Shown here one piece after another: positions 23,166 through 32,492 of a DNA stretch of 46,956 bases. Source of the DNA: Motiliproteus sp036964625 (lineage in GTDB: Bacteria; Pseudomonadota; Gammaproteobacteria; Pseudomonadales; Balneatricaceae); the NCBI GenBank assembly GCA_036964625.1, contig JBALTG010000024.1:1-46956 (forward strand), in the 5' to 3' direction. Numbering within the stretch: position 1 is the stretch's first letter; the number at the start of each line of letters is the position of its first letter. The translations under genes and the position numbers were made by a program. Below the pieces are notes generated by a model. The model did not search any database and was not told the DNA's origin. It worked only from the letters and a program-made list of their open reading frames with translations.

Positions 23166-24542
23166 CTAGCGGTTCAACTGTTTAAAGGGGGCTAACGCCA
23201 GATCGATCATTCGACGCCGTTCGATAACGATCTCTGCCTGAGCTCGCATGCCATAGCGCAGCGCGTGGGTCTGCCCCTGGGCCTCGAATTGATACGTTTC
23301 CAGGCCCACTCGGCCCCGGTATACCGGTTTTTTAGTCACGGGCGAGATCACAGTATTGGGGGCGATAAATTCCAGTGTTCCTGCGATAAACCCATAACGC
23401 TGGTAGGGAAATGCGTTGAATTTCATCTTTACCGGCATCTGCTCACGCAGCAGCCCGCGGTTCTGTTCTGGAATCTCGAGTTGCAACACCATCCGTACAT
23501 TTTCGGCAGCGATACCGATAACCGGCCGGTTGTCTGGGACTTTCTCACCCGCCTGGGCGTAATTGATGAAGGTCACCACCCCGGACGTGGGAGCCAAAAC
23601 CCGTAGAAAGTTATCCTCGTCGATATTGTCAAAGCTGATCCGTGATGCCGCTTCGGCGTTCATCTTGGCGCTGCGTAATCCCACTTCCACCCGGTTCTTC
23701 AGAGTCTTCAACTGCAGCACTTCACCTTGCACCCGTGCCCGGGCCTCGGCCAGCTGCTTATAGCTGGACTCCAGCTCATACAGTTTTTGGGCATACTCCT
23801 TGTTGAGTTTTATCTCCAGCTCGGCCAGCTTTCCCTGTTCCTGCCGGTAGCCGATCGTCGCAGCCCGATGGGCGGCCTTTTTTTCATTGGCCTGTTTGCG
23901 GGATATACCCCCTCCACCCGGAGACTGGAGTAGCCGTTGGAATTTCTCAAACTGCGCTTTCGCGCCGTCCACCTTGCCCTTGGCCCTGGCCAGGTCGAAA
24001 CGGACCTTTTCCAGCTGCAGTTTCTGAGATTGCGCCAGTATCTCCATGCTGGCGCTCATCCGTTGCTCATACACCCCTTCCTCGGCCTTGGCTGTTGCTT
24101 GAAACGCCTTGATTTTAAGCTCGGCAAAGCGCTTGTTGTCAGGGTAGAGATCGTATTCCTGCTGCGCTGACACTAGCTTGAGCTGGGCATCCATGGCCCG
24201 AGCCGCTAAATCTACCACTCCACGCGCATTGAGCCGGAACAGTAGATCACCCTCGGAAACCGGCATACCCTCGGTAACATAGACATCCTCCATATCCCCT
24301 TTGATAGGAGCATAGATCCGACGCACTTCCGACTCCGGTGCCAGCAAACCGGATACCGAAACGATGACATCGGCACGGCCGACAAAGGACCAGGCCAGTC
24401 CACATAACAGCATCGTAATCACGATCAGAATCGTGATCCGGATTAACCGCGAAGGCTCTGAACTGAGAATATCGATCCCCTCAGAACTGTGCTCAGCCAA
24501 GGCAGCCACCAGCTGCTGCTGTTTTTTGTCGTCAGCGGCCAT
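23166..24542 (-). CDS. HlyD-family membrane fusion protein
   Basis: The periplasmic adaptor of a type I secretion system. There is one N-terminal membrane helix (about residues 33-54), a short lipoyl/beta-barrel segment (IYAPIKGDMEDVYVTEGMPV), a long coiled-coil hairpin (about 115-290, rich in Lys/Glu/Ala/Gln), the second lipoyl half (LAPTSGVVTFINYAQAGEKV) and a C-terminal beta-barrel (MPVKMKFNAFPYQRYGFIAG). 458 residues. ATG 24542 is preceded by GGAGGAG at 9 bases. It lies between the FHA gene (30-base gap) and the parvulin gene, and should link the C39 ABC exporter to the lipoprotein channel encoded first in the operon. Confidence 0.92.
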   Translation of the reverse strand: MAADDKKQQQLVAALAEHSSEGIDILSSEPSRLIRITILIVITMLLCGLAWSFVGRADVIVSVSGLLAPESEVRRIYAPIKGDMEDVYVTEGMPVSEGDLLFRLNARGVVDLAARAMDAQLKLVSAQQEYDLYPDNKRFAELKIKAFQATAKAEEGVYEQRMSASMEILAQSQKLQLEKVRFDLARAKGKVDGAKAQFEKFQRLLQSPGGGGISRKQANEKKAAHRAATIGYRQEQGKLAELEIKLNKEYAQKLYELESSYKQLAEARARVQGEVLQLKTLKNRVEVGLRSAKMNAEAASRISFDNIDEDNFLRVLAPTSGVVTFINYAQAGEKVPDNRPVIGIAAENVRMVLQLEIPEQNRGLLREQMPVKMKFNAFPYQRYGFIAGTLEFIAPNTVISPVTKKPVYRGRVGLETYQFEAQGQTHALRYGMRAQAEIVIERRRMIDLALAPFKQLNR

Positions 24543-24572
24543 AACAACGCTCTCCTCCAGATCTGTTCATAG

Positions 24573-27179
24573 TCATCCCGACACCTGGCTGTCGGCCACT
24601 GGCGTGGGCTGTGGTAGCAGCTTGAGCTTCACTTTGACCAGTTTTTCCGGCAACACCTTTTCCAAGTCGGTCAACCAGCTGCGTTGACGTTTTAGCTCGC
24701 TCAGCACATTGCCCCTGAGGGACGCCCAGCGCGGCGGGTAATCCAGTGCCAGTTGCTGATAATGGCCACTCCCCAGCATCAGGTATTGCAGGGCCTTGGA
24801 CAGTTCCGTCGCACGCTGGCGAAAAGATTTAGAGACCGACTCCTCCAGACGCAACAAGCCGGTGATCCCCCCTGCCGAGCGGTAGGCCAACCAGTATCTT
24901 TCTGTCTCGACGAATTGTGACTCCGCCCGTTTCAGCAGCTTGTCACGGGCCTCGCTGAAGGCCGGTTGCAGAATTTGCAGATAGTAACCGTCGGTGTCTT
25001 GGTGCAACTGCCGGTAAAAACGCACCAGCTGGTCCGGGTAATCCGGCTGCTGTTGCAAACTAGCCAGCGCTTCATACCCTTGGTGGATTTGTTGGTATCG
25101 GTCGATGGTGGCTGTGGCGACATCGCCCCACGGCAGCTCGGCCAGGGGTTCGAGCAGCGTGATCGCCTGTTGGGCGTTTCCGGCCCGCCAGGCGGCGACA
25201 CTGTCGAAGTAGCTATTGGCTACGGTCTCGGGGGGCAGCACCGAGGCGATGTGTTCTGCCGCATGCCGTTGAAAGGGCGGCGTCCGCAATGTCGTCTGCC
25301 GCCATTGCCGCAATAGCGCGACTAGGTGGCGCTGGTCAAGCTGATGCTGCAGGCGGATGTAATCGTCCAGGTCAGCCTGCAGCCTCTCAGTGCCGCCTAC
25401 TTTAGGGTACTTCTGTTGAAAACTGCGGATCCGGGCTTGCAGTGGCTGCAGCTGTCCCTGAGTCAGCAGGTCAATGATCTCCTGTTTGAGCGCGTCACTG
25501 GCCTTTAGATAAACCGTTTCGTAACTTTGCAGCAACCGCAGATGGCTCATGACTTCAGCATGCAGGGTCTTGAAATTCGGAACCACACGCAGGATCCCCC
25601 CCAAGCGGAGGCGATTGCCCGTAGCATCACCCTGCCACTGGTCGGTCAGCCCTTGAAGCGTTGCTTCGTCCCGATAGATCACTAGGGCGTTTTCGCCAGT
25701 CTGGCGCTGCACAAAGCGTTCTAGCCGAGTCATCCATTCAACCAGGTCCATCAGTGCCGAGACCTCGGAATTGGTCAATGTCAAGCTTCGGGCTTGAGCG
25801 ATGAGGGCTGCTGCACGGTCGAAATTGCCCTCCTCGATCTGCTGTTGCCAACCAGGCATCAGCTGTTTGAGAATGGCACTCTTGGCCAGTAGTCCTATAG
25901 CTTCGTTCTCGGGCTGCTCACCCAGATAACGGGTCGCTAAGGCCGCTCCGGCGGCATAATCACCCTGCTCTAGCAACGCATTTATCTGCCGTTCCGGAGC
26001 GCCGCGCTGGTAAATCATCAGTCCGCCCCCCAGCACCAGCACCAGCGCTCCCAGCCCCCCCAAGACCACCGGCATCCGCGATTTCGTACCGGGTTCTTCC
26101 CGCAACGCACCTTTCAGTTCGGACCAGAACACACCTATTTTGTGCATCTTCCGGCGGGAGGGACTGTCGTTTTCCGCCCTGGCGGGGTCCGTCGCCAACT
26201 TAACCGCGTCATCGGCCCCTACATCGGTTTCCTCGGCGCCCTTATCGTAAAAAATATCCAGGAACGGACTGGCTTTATCGACTAGGATGGTACCGTGTTC
26301 AATCTCGACTTCTTGCGCTGGCGCCGCTTCAGATCCGACAACAGGGTCCGCCGAGGAGTCGCTCTCTGGGGCGGGAGCGCGTTCGCTACCGGCCAAAATT
26401 GGCGCCAGATTTTCGGTAACGCTGGTCACCTCCTCGGCCTCACGCCATGCCTTAATAGCGGCGACAACCTCCGTTTCAGTCGTGTGGATCAGGATATTAT
26501 GCGGCAGTTTAACCTCCGCCCTGAAACAGCTATCTGGATTACCGAAGGCCAATATGTCGCCGTCCTGCAGCTGCCTAGCATGTTCCTCCAGCCTGTCACC
26601 ATTGACGAAGGTGCCATTGGTGCTACTCAGGTCTTCAATAAAAAGAGCGTCATCAACAAGGTAAAGGTGAGCATGACGTCTGGATATATAGTTCAGGGAG
26701 TCTTTAAACATGTCAGGGTGCTGGCTAAACACACCATCCGACTTACTGACTAAGAACGGAAACTGGCTGATCACGATCGGATTGCACCCTGCCATCGCCA
26801 ACGGTACCAACATCAGCCGCAGCGGTTCCTTCGGCGCCGTTTCAAGTAGTGGCTCGTGAACACGGATGGCTACCCGGTAACGGATATCGGCAAAACCGAT
26901 TATATCCGTATCGGTCAACGGCACCGGCTTCTGAGAAACACGCTCGTCATTGAGCGTGGTGCCATTGCGGCTGGCGAGATCGGTCAGATAAAAGTGTCCC
27001 TGTTCCTGGAAGATCCGCGCATGGCGTCGGGAAAGCTTGCTCACAGCGTCATTGGGATGTTCAGCAAACGGAGACTCCATCCGTCCGATCGCAACTAAGC
27101 AACCGTCAACAAGGATATCCCCCAGGTCAGGATGACTGATGGGCTCAAGGCACAAGCTTAGCAACGTCGGTGAATTCAT
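24573..27179 (-). CDS. Membrane protein with two N-terminal FHA domains
   Basis: 868 residues. FHA 1 (about 22-105) has the phosphothreonine-binding set: R33 (IGR), S50-x-x-H53 (SRRHAR) and N72 (SRNGT). FHA 2 (about 135-220) keeps SRRHAH and STNGT but has Lys (VSKSD) where the binding Arg is expected. A variable acidic linker follows, then one membrane helix (about 369-391, VVLGGLGALVLVLGGGLMIY). The last 475 residues are helical, TPR-like and should be periplasmic. FHA domains bind phosphothreonine, so the cytoplasmic part is a likely reader for the kinases encoded at 33.7-45.7 kb. The start overlaps the channel gene stop (TGATG), embedding this protein in the exporter operon. I know no standard type I system with such a subunit. 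Confidence 0.88.
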   Translation of the reverse strand: MNSPTLLSLCLEPISHPDLGDILVDGCLVAIGRMESPFAEHPNDAVSKLSRRHARIFQEQGHFYLTDLASRNGTTLNDERVSQKPVPLTDTDIIGFADIRYRVAIRVHEPLLETAPKEPLRLMLVPLAMAGCNPIVISQFPFLVSKSDGVFSQHPDMFKDSLNYISRRHAHLYLVDDALFIEDLSSTNGTFVNGDRLEEHARQLQDGDILAFGNPDSCFRAEVKLPHNILIHTTETEVVAAIKAWREAEEVTSVTENLAPILAGSERAPAPESDSSADPVVGSEAAPAQEVEIEHGTILVDKASPFLDIFYDKGAEETDVGADDAVKLATDPARAENDSPSRRKMHKIGVFWSELKGALREEPGTKSRMPVVLGGLGALVLVLGGGLMIYQRGAPERQINALLEQGDYAAGAALATRYLGEQPENEAIGLLAKSAILKQLMPGWQQQIEEGNFDRAAALIAQARSLTLTNSEVSALMDLVEWMTRLERFVQRQTGENALVIYRDEATLQGLTDQWQGDATGNRLRLGGILRVVPNFKTLHAEVMSHLRLLQSYETVYLKASDALKQEIIDLLTQGQLQPLQARIRSFQQKYPKVGGTERLQADLDDYIRLQHQLDQRHLVALLRQWRQTTLRTPPFQRHAAEHIASVLPPETVANSYFDSVAAWRAGNAQQAITLLEPLAELPWGDVATATIDRYQQIHQGYEALASLQQQPDYPDQLVRFYRQLHQDTDGYYLQILQPAFSEARDKLLKRAESQFVETERYWLAYRSAGGITGLLRLEESVSKSFRQRATELSKALQYLMLGSGHYQQLALDYPPRWASLRGNVLSELKRQRSWLTDLEKVLPEKLVKVKLKLLPQPTPVADSQVSG

Positions 27180-28663
27180 CAGCGCGTGTTCCCCTCAACC
27201 GGAATCAGATCCTGCTGCACCCAACCGCCGCCCAAGGTTTTGTATAGGGCAACGGTATCGACCAATATCTGCTGTTTTTGTTCGGCCATTCCTAGCCGAG
27301 CGGACAACAACGACCGTTCCGATTCGAGAACCTGAAGCTCCGAAACCATGCCCTCCTTGAGTTGCGAGTGAACCGTATGATTGACCAGATTCAGATGTTT
27401 CAAGCGCTGACTCAGCTGTTGCTGTTGCTGCTTATGAGAAGACAGGTTAACCAGTGCGTTTTCGACCTCTTCAAACGCCTTCATCACGGTCTTGCGGTAC
27501 TCCTCTTCAGCCACTCTGGTGGTCGCTTCATTGGCCTTGATGTCGATTTTGACTGTGGGATCGAAGATCGGAATGGCGAGGGACGGTATCAGGCTCAGAG
27601 ACCAGTTATTCAGCAATGTGCTCAACGCGGAACTGGTAAATCCTCCGGATCCGGTGAGGCTGAATTTGGGCAGCCTGGCTAGTCGAGCCTGCCCCAGTTT
27701 TTGGTGCGCCGCCAGCACCAGTAGCTCTTTGGCGATGATATCCGGGCGCCGGGACAGCAGATCGGAAGGCAGTCCTATCGGCACTTCCGGAATACTAATA
27801 TCGTCCAACTGGACCTGGCTGGGTAGCTGAAATTCACCGGCGGGTATGCCCAACAGGGTCGCCAGATTGTTCTCTGCGACCTTTCTCAAGCGCTGCTGCT
27901 CCAGCAATTGCTTGCGCAGGCTATTGGTCTCAGCCTGCTGTTGAATCAACTTGGATTCAGCGATCATCCCTTCTTTGTGCTGGCTGGCATATATCAGCAA
28001 TATCTTCTGATTCATACCGATAGAGGTGAGCTGCTGGCGAATCTGTTGATCCAACTTGCCGATCTCGAAATACTTGTTGGCAACATCGGACACGAGGGTC
28101 AGGTAGCCGGCCCGCCAGTCGGCTTCGGTCGCCTTGAATTGGGAGACCTCGGCCTCAAGACCTTTACTGACCCGACCCCAAATATCCACCTCCCAACTGG
28201 GATTGACCAGGGCGGAATAGGATTTTGATACGCCTGCTTGACCGGCCTGCCGAGTGAGTGTTTTTGAGGTGTCGAGATTGAATTTTGGCAACGTCCCCGC
28301 ACGCTCGGATTGCACCCTTACCCGAGCGACTTCGATCCGGGCGGCGAGTATCCGCAGATCGATATCATCCTTGATGGCCCTGCGAATCAGGTCGTTAAGG
28401 TAACTGTCCTCAAACCCGGTCCACCAATCATGCTGAATGACTTCGGCGGCATTGGGCAAGGCCTCGCCTCGACGCCATTCCGGCTTAGCGGCCAGTTCGG
28501 GACGTTGATAAGCCGGACCGGCTAAGCCTGCGCAGCCGCTCATGGCGGCCATCAACAGAACGGCTATCAACAGCCCGCCAAAGGTTTGCCACCGATACCC
28601 CCGCAACTCAGCCAAAGTGACAGCCCGTTGCACCCTGCTTTTTGAATATTGTTGTCTGCCCAC
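27179..28663 (-). CDS. TolC/NodT-type outer-membrane efflux lipoprotein
   Basis: The outer-membrane channel of the export machine, 494 residues. An unusually long N-region precedes a signal sequence ending in lipobox AMSGC with lipidated Cys44. Two outer-membrane-efflux repeats follow: AYQRPELAAKPEWRR, NPSWEVDIWGRVSKGLEAEV, SDLLSRRPDI and IPIFDPTVKIDIKANEATTR are NodT-family landmarks. I use the GTG start at 28663 because GAGGAA lies 6 bases upstream. It is the first gene of the operon, followed with overlapping codons by the FHA protein. The promoter should lie in 28664-29118. Confidence 0.92.
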   Translation of the reverse strand: MGRQQYSKSRVQRAVTLAELRGYRWQTFGGLLIAVLLMAAMSGCAGLAGPAYQRPELAAKPEWRRGEALPNAAEVIQHDWWTGFEDSYLNDLIRRAIKDDIDLRILAARIEVARVRVQSERAGTLPKFNLDTSKTLTRQAGQAGVSKSYSALVNPSWEVDIWGRVSKGLEAEVSQFKATEADWRAGYLTLVSDVANKYFEIGKLDQQIRQQLTSIGMNQKILLIYASQHKEGMIAESKLIQQQAETNSLRKQLLEQQRLRKVAENNLATLLGIPAGEFQLPSQVQLDDISIPEVPIGLPSDLLSRRPDIIAKELLVLAAHQKLGQARLARLPKFSLTGSGGFTSSALSTLLNNWSLSLIPSLAIPIFDPTVKIDIKANEATTRVAEEEYRKTVMKAFEEVENALVNLSSHKQQQQQLSQRLKHLNLVNHTVHSQLKEGMVSELQVLESERSLLSARLGMAEQKQQILVDTVALYKTLGGGWVQQDLIPVEGNTR

Positions 28664-29118
28664 AGCGACTTCCTCACGGGTAACCCATACCCTAGAACAG
28701 CAGCGCGAAACCGAGCAATCAAGAGGTCACAGAGGGACCAGGTAGGATATACAAAGCCTACCCACAGCGCCCAGTCCAGCCCCATCCGTTGTACCGGGGT
28801 GTGCCTTTTCCGGTCGGAGGGTCGACCCGCTCGCTTTGACGGCTTAATGTCGATCACAACGATAAGCATAGCCTGCTTCCCTAGCAGCAATGCCGCAGGA
28901 TGATTACTGGTTTCAAGCTATCTGTACGGTATGGATTAAGGTTAACGTTCGGGATATAGCAATGCAGGGATCAAGCCAAGCCAGGAAAACATCGTCTTTT
29001 CATACGGAAGCAACAATAATTGGGCGCTCGTGGTGAGGCTAGCGATGAAGATTAGACTCCGAAGACCCCCACTGAAACTGAATTTGGTTCGTTTTAATCC
29101 AACATATCGGAAAATTTA
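28664..29118. other. Gene-free stretch upstream of the secretion operon
   Basis: 455 bases separating the channel gene from the pentapeptide-channel gene, both reading leftwards. No open frame here is convincing. It should contain the operon promoter. I searched the minus strand by eye for GG-N10-GC spacing typical of sigma-54 promoters and found no good match. Confidence 0.4.
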
Positions 29119-30255
29119 TCAGCTTCTTCGAGCCACTTTATCCGCCAGGATTGAGATCAACATCCCTAACATCAAGTACCCCAACACCACCTCCAGCATT
29201 ACCAGTGAGGCGGCCATGTGAGTGCGGGGGGTGATATCGCCGAACCCCAGGGTGGTAAAGGTCACTAGGCTGTAATAAATAACGGTAAAAAGATTCCATC
29301 CCAAGGAATCCTTATTGGTAACGCTGAAGGCCTCTTCACCCAGACCGTAAAAACCCAAACCAAACAGCACCACCAGCCCTAGAGACCAGCAGAACACCCG
29401 CATTAGAGAGCGCCCGCAATCGGTCAGCAGCAACCAGAGGTAGTAGCGCAGCGGGTGGCCATCTTTCAATTCCTCGATAAAATCCTGGTCCTGGGCGAAG
29501 CGCTTGAAGCGACTGCTGCCGTAACAAGAGGCCACCCGTACTCCCCGGTAGCGGCCTTTGCGGTCGTAGCGAATACCCTCCACTTCGGCGTTGGCAAGAT
29601 TAGCGGCTTCCAGATTCGCCCCTTTGATATTGGCACCCGATAGCCGACTGTTGCTGAGGTCGGCGTGTACCATCTGCGCGCCAGCCAGGTTAGCCCGACT
29701 CAAGTTCGCACCTTCTAGATGCGCATTGACCAGCACCGCTTCCGACAAATTGTTGCAGGAAAGATCCGCGCCGCAGAGGTCGGCATCGGACAGGTAAGCT
29801 TGGGTAAAATCAGTGCGTATCAGTTTGGCGTCGGAGAAATCTGAACGGTAACAATAGGTGCCGACCAAGCGGGCATCGGTGAGATCCGCCTCCCTGAATT
29901 TGGGGCCGCGACGGGTACTGACATAGGGGTTATCGCCGGTCGGCGTCGCGGCACTAAGGTCGGCGCTACAGAGACAGGCGCCGCTAAAGTTGGTTAGTAA
30001 CAGGTCTGCATGGCGTAAATTGGCGCCATGCAGACTGGCGCCACTCAAGTCGGTATGGCTCAGCTGTGCCGAAGACAGATTGGTCTTGTTCAAGGACGCG
30101 CCGCTGAGGTTGGCGCCACTCAGAAGCACCCCGGACAGATCCACCCCGTCCAGATCAGCGCCAGACAAGTCGGCGCGCTTTCCCTGACGCTTATCCGTTT
30201 CCAACCAGTGACGATGATCGGCCAGGATCTGCTCAAGCTCCCGTAGTTTAGCCAT
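29119..30255 (-). CDS. Pentapeptide-repeat protein with C-terminal two-helix K+ channel
   Basis: 378 residues. From about 28 to 235 the protein is an A(D/N)LxG pentapeptide-repeat helix (ADLSGADLDGVDLSGVLLSG and so on), broken once near 105-120. The C-terminal part has two membrane helices (about 285-308 and 348-370) flanking a pore loop with the potassium filter TTLGFGD (about 335-341). The fold predicted is a 2-TM ion channel with a large cytoplasmic quadrilateral beta-helix. It lies between the secretion operon and the phospho-signalling genes, same strand as both. A role as membrane-potential sensor, or as immunity against the exported peptide, is possible but unproven. Confidence 0.85.
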   Translation of the reverse strand: MAKLRELEQILADHRHWLETDKRQGKRADLSGADLDGVDLSGVLLSGANLSGASLNKTNLSSAQLSHTDLSGASLHGANLRHADLLLTNFSGACLCSADLSAATPTGDNPYVSTRRGPKFREADLTDARLVGTYCYRSDFSDAKLIRTDFTQAYLSDADLCGADLSCNNLSEAVLVNAHLEGANLSRANLAGAQMVHADLSNSRLSGANIKGANLEAANLANAEVEGIRYDRKGRYRGVRVASCYGSSRFKRFAQDQDFIEELKDGHPLRYYLWLLLTDCGRSLMRVFCWSLGLVVLFGLGFYGLGEEAFSVTNKDSLGWNLFTVIYYSLVTFTTLGFGDITPRTHMAASLVMLEVVLGYLMLGMLISILADKVARRS

Positions 30256-30342
30256 ACAGCCTTCGGCAACCTTTACACTCGATTGATAGCAGTATAGCCA
30301 AGACCCGTCACCGCAACGGATGACTCCCCCTCTGAAGCAGGA

Positions 30343-30648
30343 CTATTCAGGCGACTCCAATAGCGGCATGATGCCGAGGCTGCGAACGCTACGACAGCCT
30401 GTTACGCATTCGAGCCGCTCCGCGTCCATCCCTACGGACCAGAGGGTTTTACAATCCCTATTGCAACGACGATAATCCTCCACGCTAGGGCCGCTGAGCC
30501 CTAGCCCGGTTTCCTCCAGCGTCGTCAACGTATTCTCCGCGTCCATGTCCATGTCCATATCCATATCCATGTCCGGCGAGGGTTCATTCGCTTGAACGCC
30601 TAGATTTACCAGCAATAGGGCAAGCCCCAGGGTAATAGTTCTGTTCAT
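30343..30648 (-). CDS. Small exported protein with Asp-Met repeat and twin CX3C motif
   Basis: 101 residues. ATG 30648 has GAGGAG 6 bases upstream and opens a Sec signal peptide (MNRTITLGLALLLVNLGVQA) with likely cleavage after Ala20. The mature part begins NEPSP, then five Asp-Met pairs (26-36) and a region with exactly four cysteines arranged CX3C-X14-CX3C (C62, C66, C81, C85). This could form two disulfides in a helical hairpin or bind metal; the acidic Met-rich run also suggests metal binding. I do not recognise the family. It lies between the channel protein and the triple-FHA gene, same strand, so it may belong to the same regulon. Confidence 0.7.
   Translation of the reverse strand: MNRTITLGLALLLVNLGVQANEPSPDMDMDMDMDMDAENTLTTLEETGLGLSGPSVEDYRRCNRDCKTLWSVGMDAERLECVTGCRSVRSLGIMPLLESPE
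30541..30573. repeat. Six-base tandem repeat encoding Asp-Met
   Basis: Five and a half copies of GTCCAT or ATCCAT in a row, inside the small exported protein gene. The unit is six bases, so slippage would add or remove Asp-Met pairs without a frameshift. Confidence 0.7.
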
Positions 30649-31016
30649 ACCAATCTCCTCAGCAACACTCCTCGTCAACAAATAAAACCTCGAGATGGCG
30701 CTTGCTCGAGCTAAAACGGTTATAACAACAGCATCGTGCAGAGCAGCCATTGTTTACACCTGCTTGGATCAAAGCAGGATTGATACCAACTGCCGAAAAT
30801 AAAACCCAACAGCGATCAATCTCTATTGTATCAATTGAATTTGAAGTATTTTTAGGCTGCTTGCCGCTGGAGTCAGCTGTGCAGGAGTCGGCTCAAAACT
30901 AACCATCGAGGTTCATCTGTCGGTGGCAACGCAACAAAAAAGCATAAACAGTGGCAAGATTGGTAACTTCTTTAAAAGCGTCTTCCGCGAAGTCCTTAGC
31001 CTCAGCCCCGTGTGGT
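30649..31016. other. Gene-free stretch
   Basis: 368 bases between the small exported protein and the triple-FHA gene. No gene seen. It is AT-rich around 30800-30860, where a leftward promoter for the small protein could lie. Confidence 0.35.
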
Positions 31017-32315
31017 TTAACCTTGCATCAACCACAGCAACCCTGCCACCAGTACTAGGGCGGTGACCCCAAGTACCCATCCGAGTGTCGAGGATTTACC
31101 GTCTTTGCTAAGTTCGAATACTGCAGTATCGGGGTCCTTGTTCGCCCCCGAATCAAACCGCAGCTCAACGCGCCCCATCCGCAGAATATCCCCGTCTATC
31201 AATGCTGAAGTCGTGATTCGTTTATCGTTGAGATAGGTTCCATTTCTGGAGTTCATATCCCTAATGGCCCAGCCACCACCTTGCTGGAAAATCTCAGCGT
31301 GACGGCCGGAGACGCTACGTTCAAGCAGTTGGATATTGCTGCCATGGGATCGTCCAATCAGGCAAGGCTCGATGTCTAAAGCGAAGCGATCGTTCATAAT
31401 GGATGCCGACTCGCCCAGCAGAAAGGCCGGTGGCGACTGCATTAATTGGGTTTTCTCGGAATCGGTAGCCACCTTGAAAATTGAGGTGGCCTCAAAATCA
31501 GCCTCCACGTCCGGTCCCGTCGGTGGTGCAGCGGCCGCATGGATCCCGTCAGAGGCGTCCGCTGCTGGGTCGAGGGCGGTGATACTTTTTGGGACCGGTG
31601 CTGTTTCGGCGGTCTCAGGCCTGGGCTCCGAGGGAATGGTCAATGGCGGGGCCTGGGTCAAGGTGGCATCGAGATCCAGCGCCGGGCGCAGCTGGGTCAT
31701 ATTGTCATCCTCCTGGACGAGGACCTTCGGTCCGATCACGCTGAAGGCGGCGCTATCGAAGCGAATCTCGTCACCCGACTGAATCTCGGCGCGATCAATA
31801 CGCTGGCCATTGACGAAGGTGCCGTTGGCCGAATCCAGGTCTTCGATGTTCAGCCCTTCATCTTCCAGCCAAAGCCGGGCGTGATGCCGTGATAACATCT
31901 GGTCATTGATGATCAGATCACAGTCCTGTTCACGCCCCACCAACAGGGTTCCCTGGATCGGAAAAAACTGGCCGGATAACAGCTCCAGTTCAGCTTTTAG
32001 CGCCCAGTCACTGGGCCTGTGCTTGGCCGGGTCGACCACTTCCAGCTCCACCGAGGATATTTTGATCACGTCCCAGGCTTCCAGCTTGTGCCGTTTCGAG
32101 ACCGATTGGTCGTTGACGTAGGTGCCTTTGCCGCTAAGCAGATCGACCAGATAAAGACCATCACCCTCAACCCTGATTTCAGCGTGAAAGTCGGAGATTC
32201 CGTGCTCCTGCAGGGCCACGTCATTACTTTCATCCTGGCCGATGGTCAAGGTCGAGCCGGTAATGCTTATCGGCTGTTGGCGATTGTCCTTAAACTTTAA
32301 CTTAAGCATGGGCAT
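31017..32315 (-). CDS. Tail-anchored triple-FHA protein with GarA-like phosphosite
   Basis: 432 residues from ATG 32315 (MPMLKLKFKD; GAG 6 bases upstream). FHA 1 (about 5-92) has Gln in place of the phosphothreonine-binding Arg (TIGQDES) and so may not bind. FHA 2 (about 120-195: VGREQDCD, SRHHAR, SANGTFVNG) and FHA 3 (about 305-388: IGRSHGSN, SGRHAE, SRNGTYLND) look competent. Between FHA 2 and 3 lies a Thr-rich linker with EATSIFK (Thr near 277), close to the ETTSVFR phosphosite of GarA/OdhI, plus MTQL and KTQL. One membrane helix at the very C-terminus (LGWVLGVTALVLVAGLLWLM) anchors it with FHA domains in the cytoplasm. It sits next to a PP2C phosphatase and a Ser/Thr kinase, its probable eraser and writer. 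Confidence 0.88.
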   Translation of the reverse strand: MPMLKLKFKDNRQQPISITGSTLTIGQDESNDVALQEHGISDFHAEIRVEGDGLYLVDLLSGKGTYVNDQSVSKRHKLEAWDVIKISSVELEVVDPAKHRPSDWALKAELELLSGQFFPIQGTLLVGREQDCDLIINDQMLSRHHARLWLEDEGLNIEDLDSANGTFVNGQRIDRAEIQSGDEIRFDSAAFSVIGPKVLVQEDDNMTQLRPALDLDATLTQAPPLTIPSEPRPETAETAPVPKSITALDPAADASDGIHAAAAPPTGPDVEADFEATSIFKVATDSEKTQLMQSPPAFLLGESASIMNDRFALDIEPCLIGRSHGSNIQLLERSVSGRHAEIFQQGGGWAIRDMNSRNGTYLNDKRITTSALIDGDILRMGRVELRFDSGANKDPDTAVFELSKDGKSSTLGWVLGVTALVLVAGLLWLMQG

Positions 32316-32492
32316 TACTTTCTCGACGGTTGGGTAAAGCATCATCCAACATCCGTTTCAATTAGCTTAGCGCAAACTAAATGGGCTGATGCAACGCTAT
32401 TGCAGCGAATCCTGAGCGACAATCGTTAGGGCAGATCAACAGTATATCCGCCAGCTCCCAGACTTAACCTGCAACACGCTTTTGGGTAGCCG

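Noticed and set aside
28567..28890. 107-codon minus-strand frame overlapping the start of the channel gene
   Set aside because: Runs into the channel gene in another frame and has no recognisable domain or good start.
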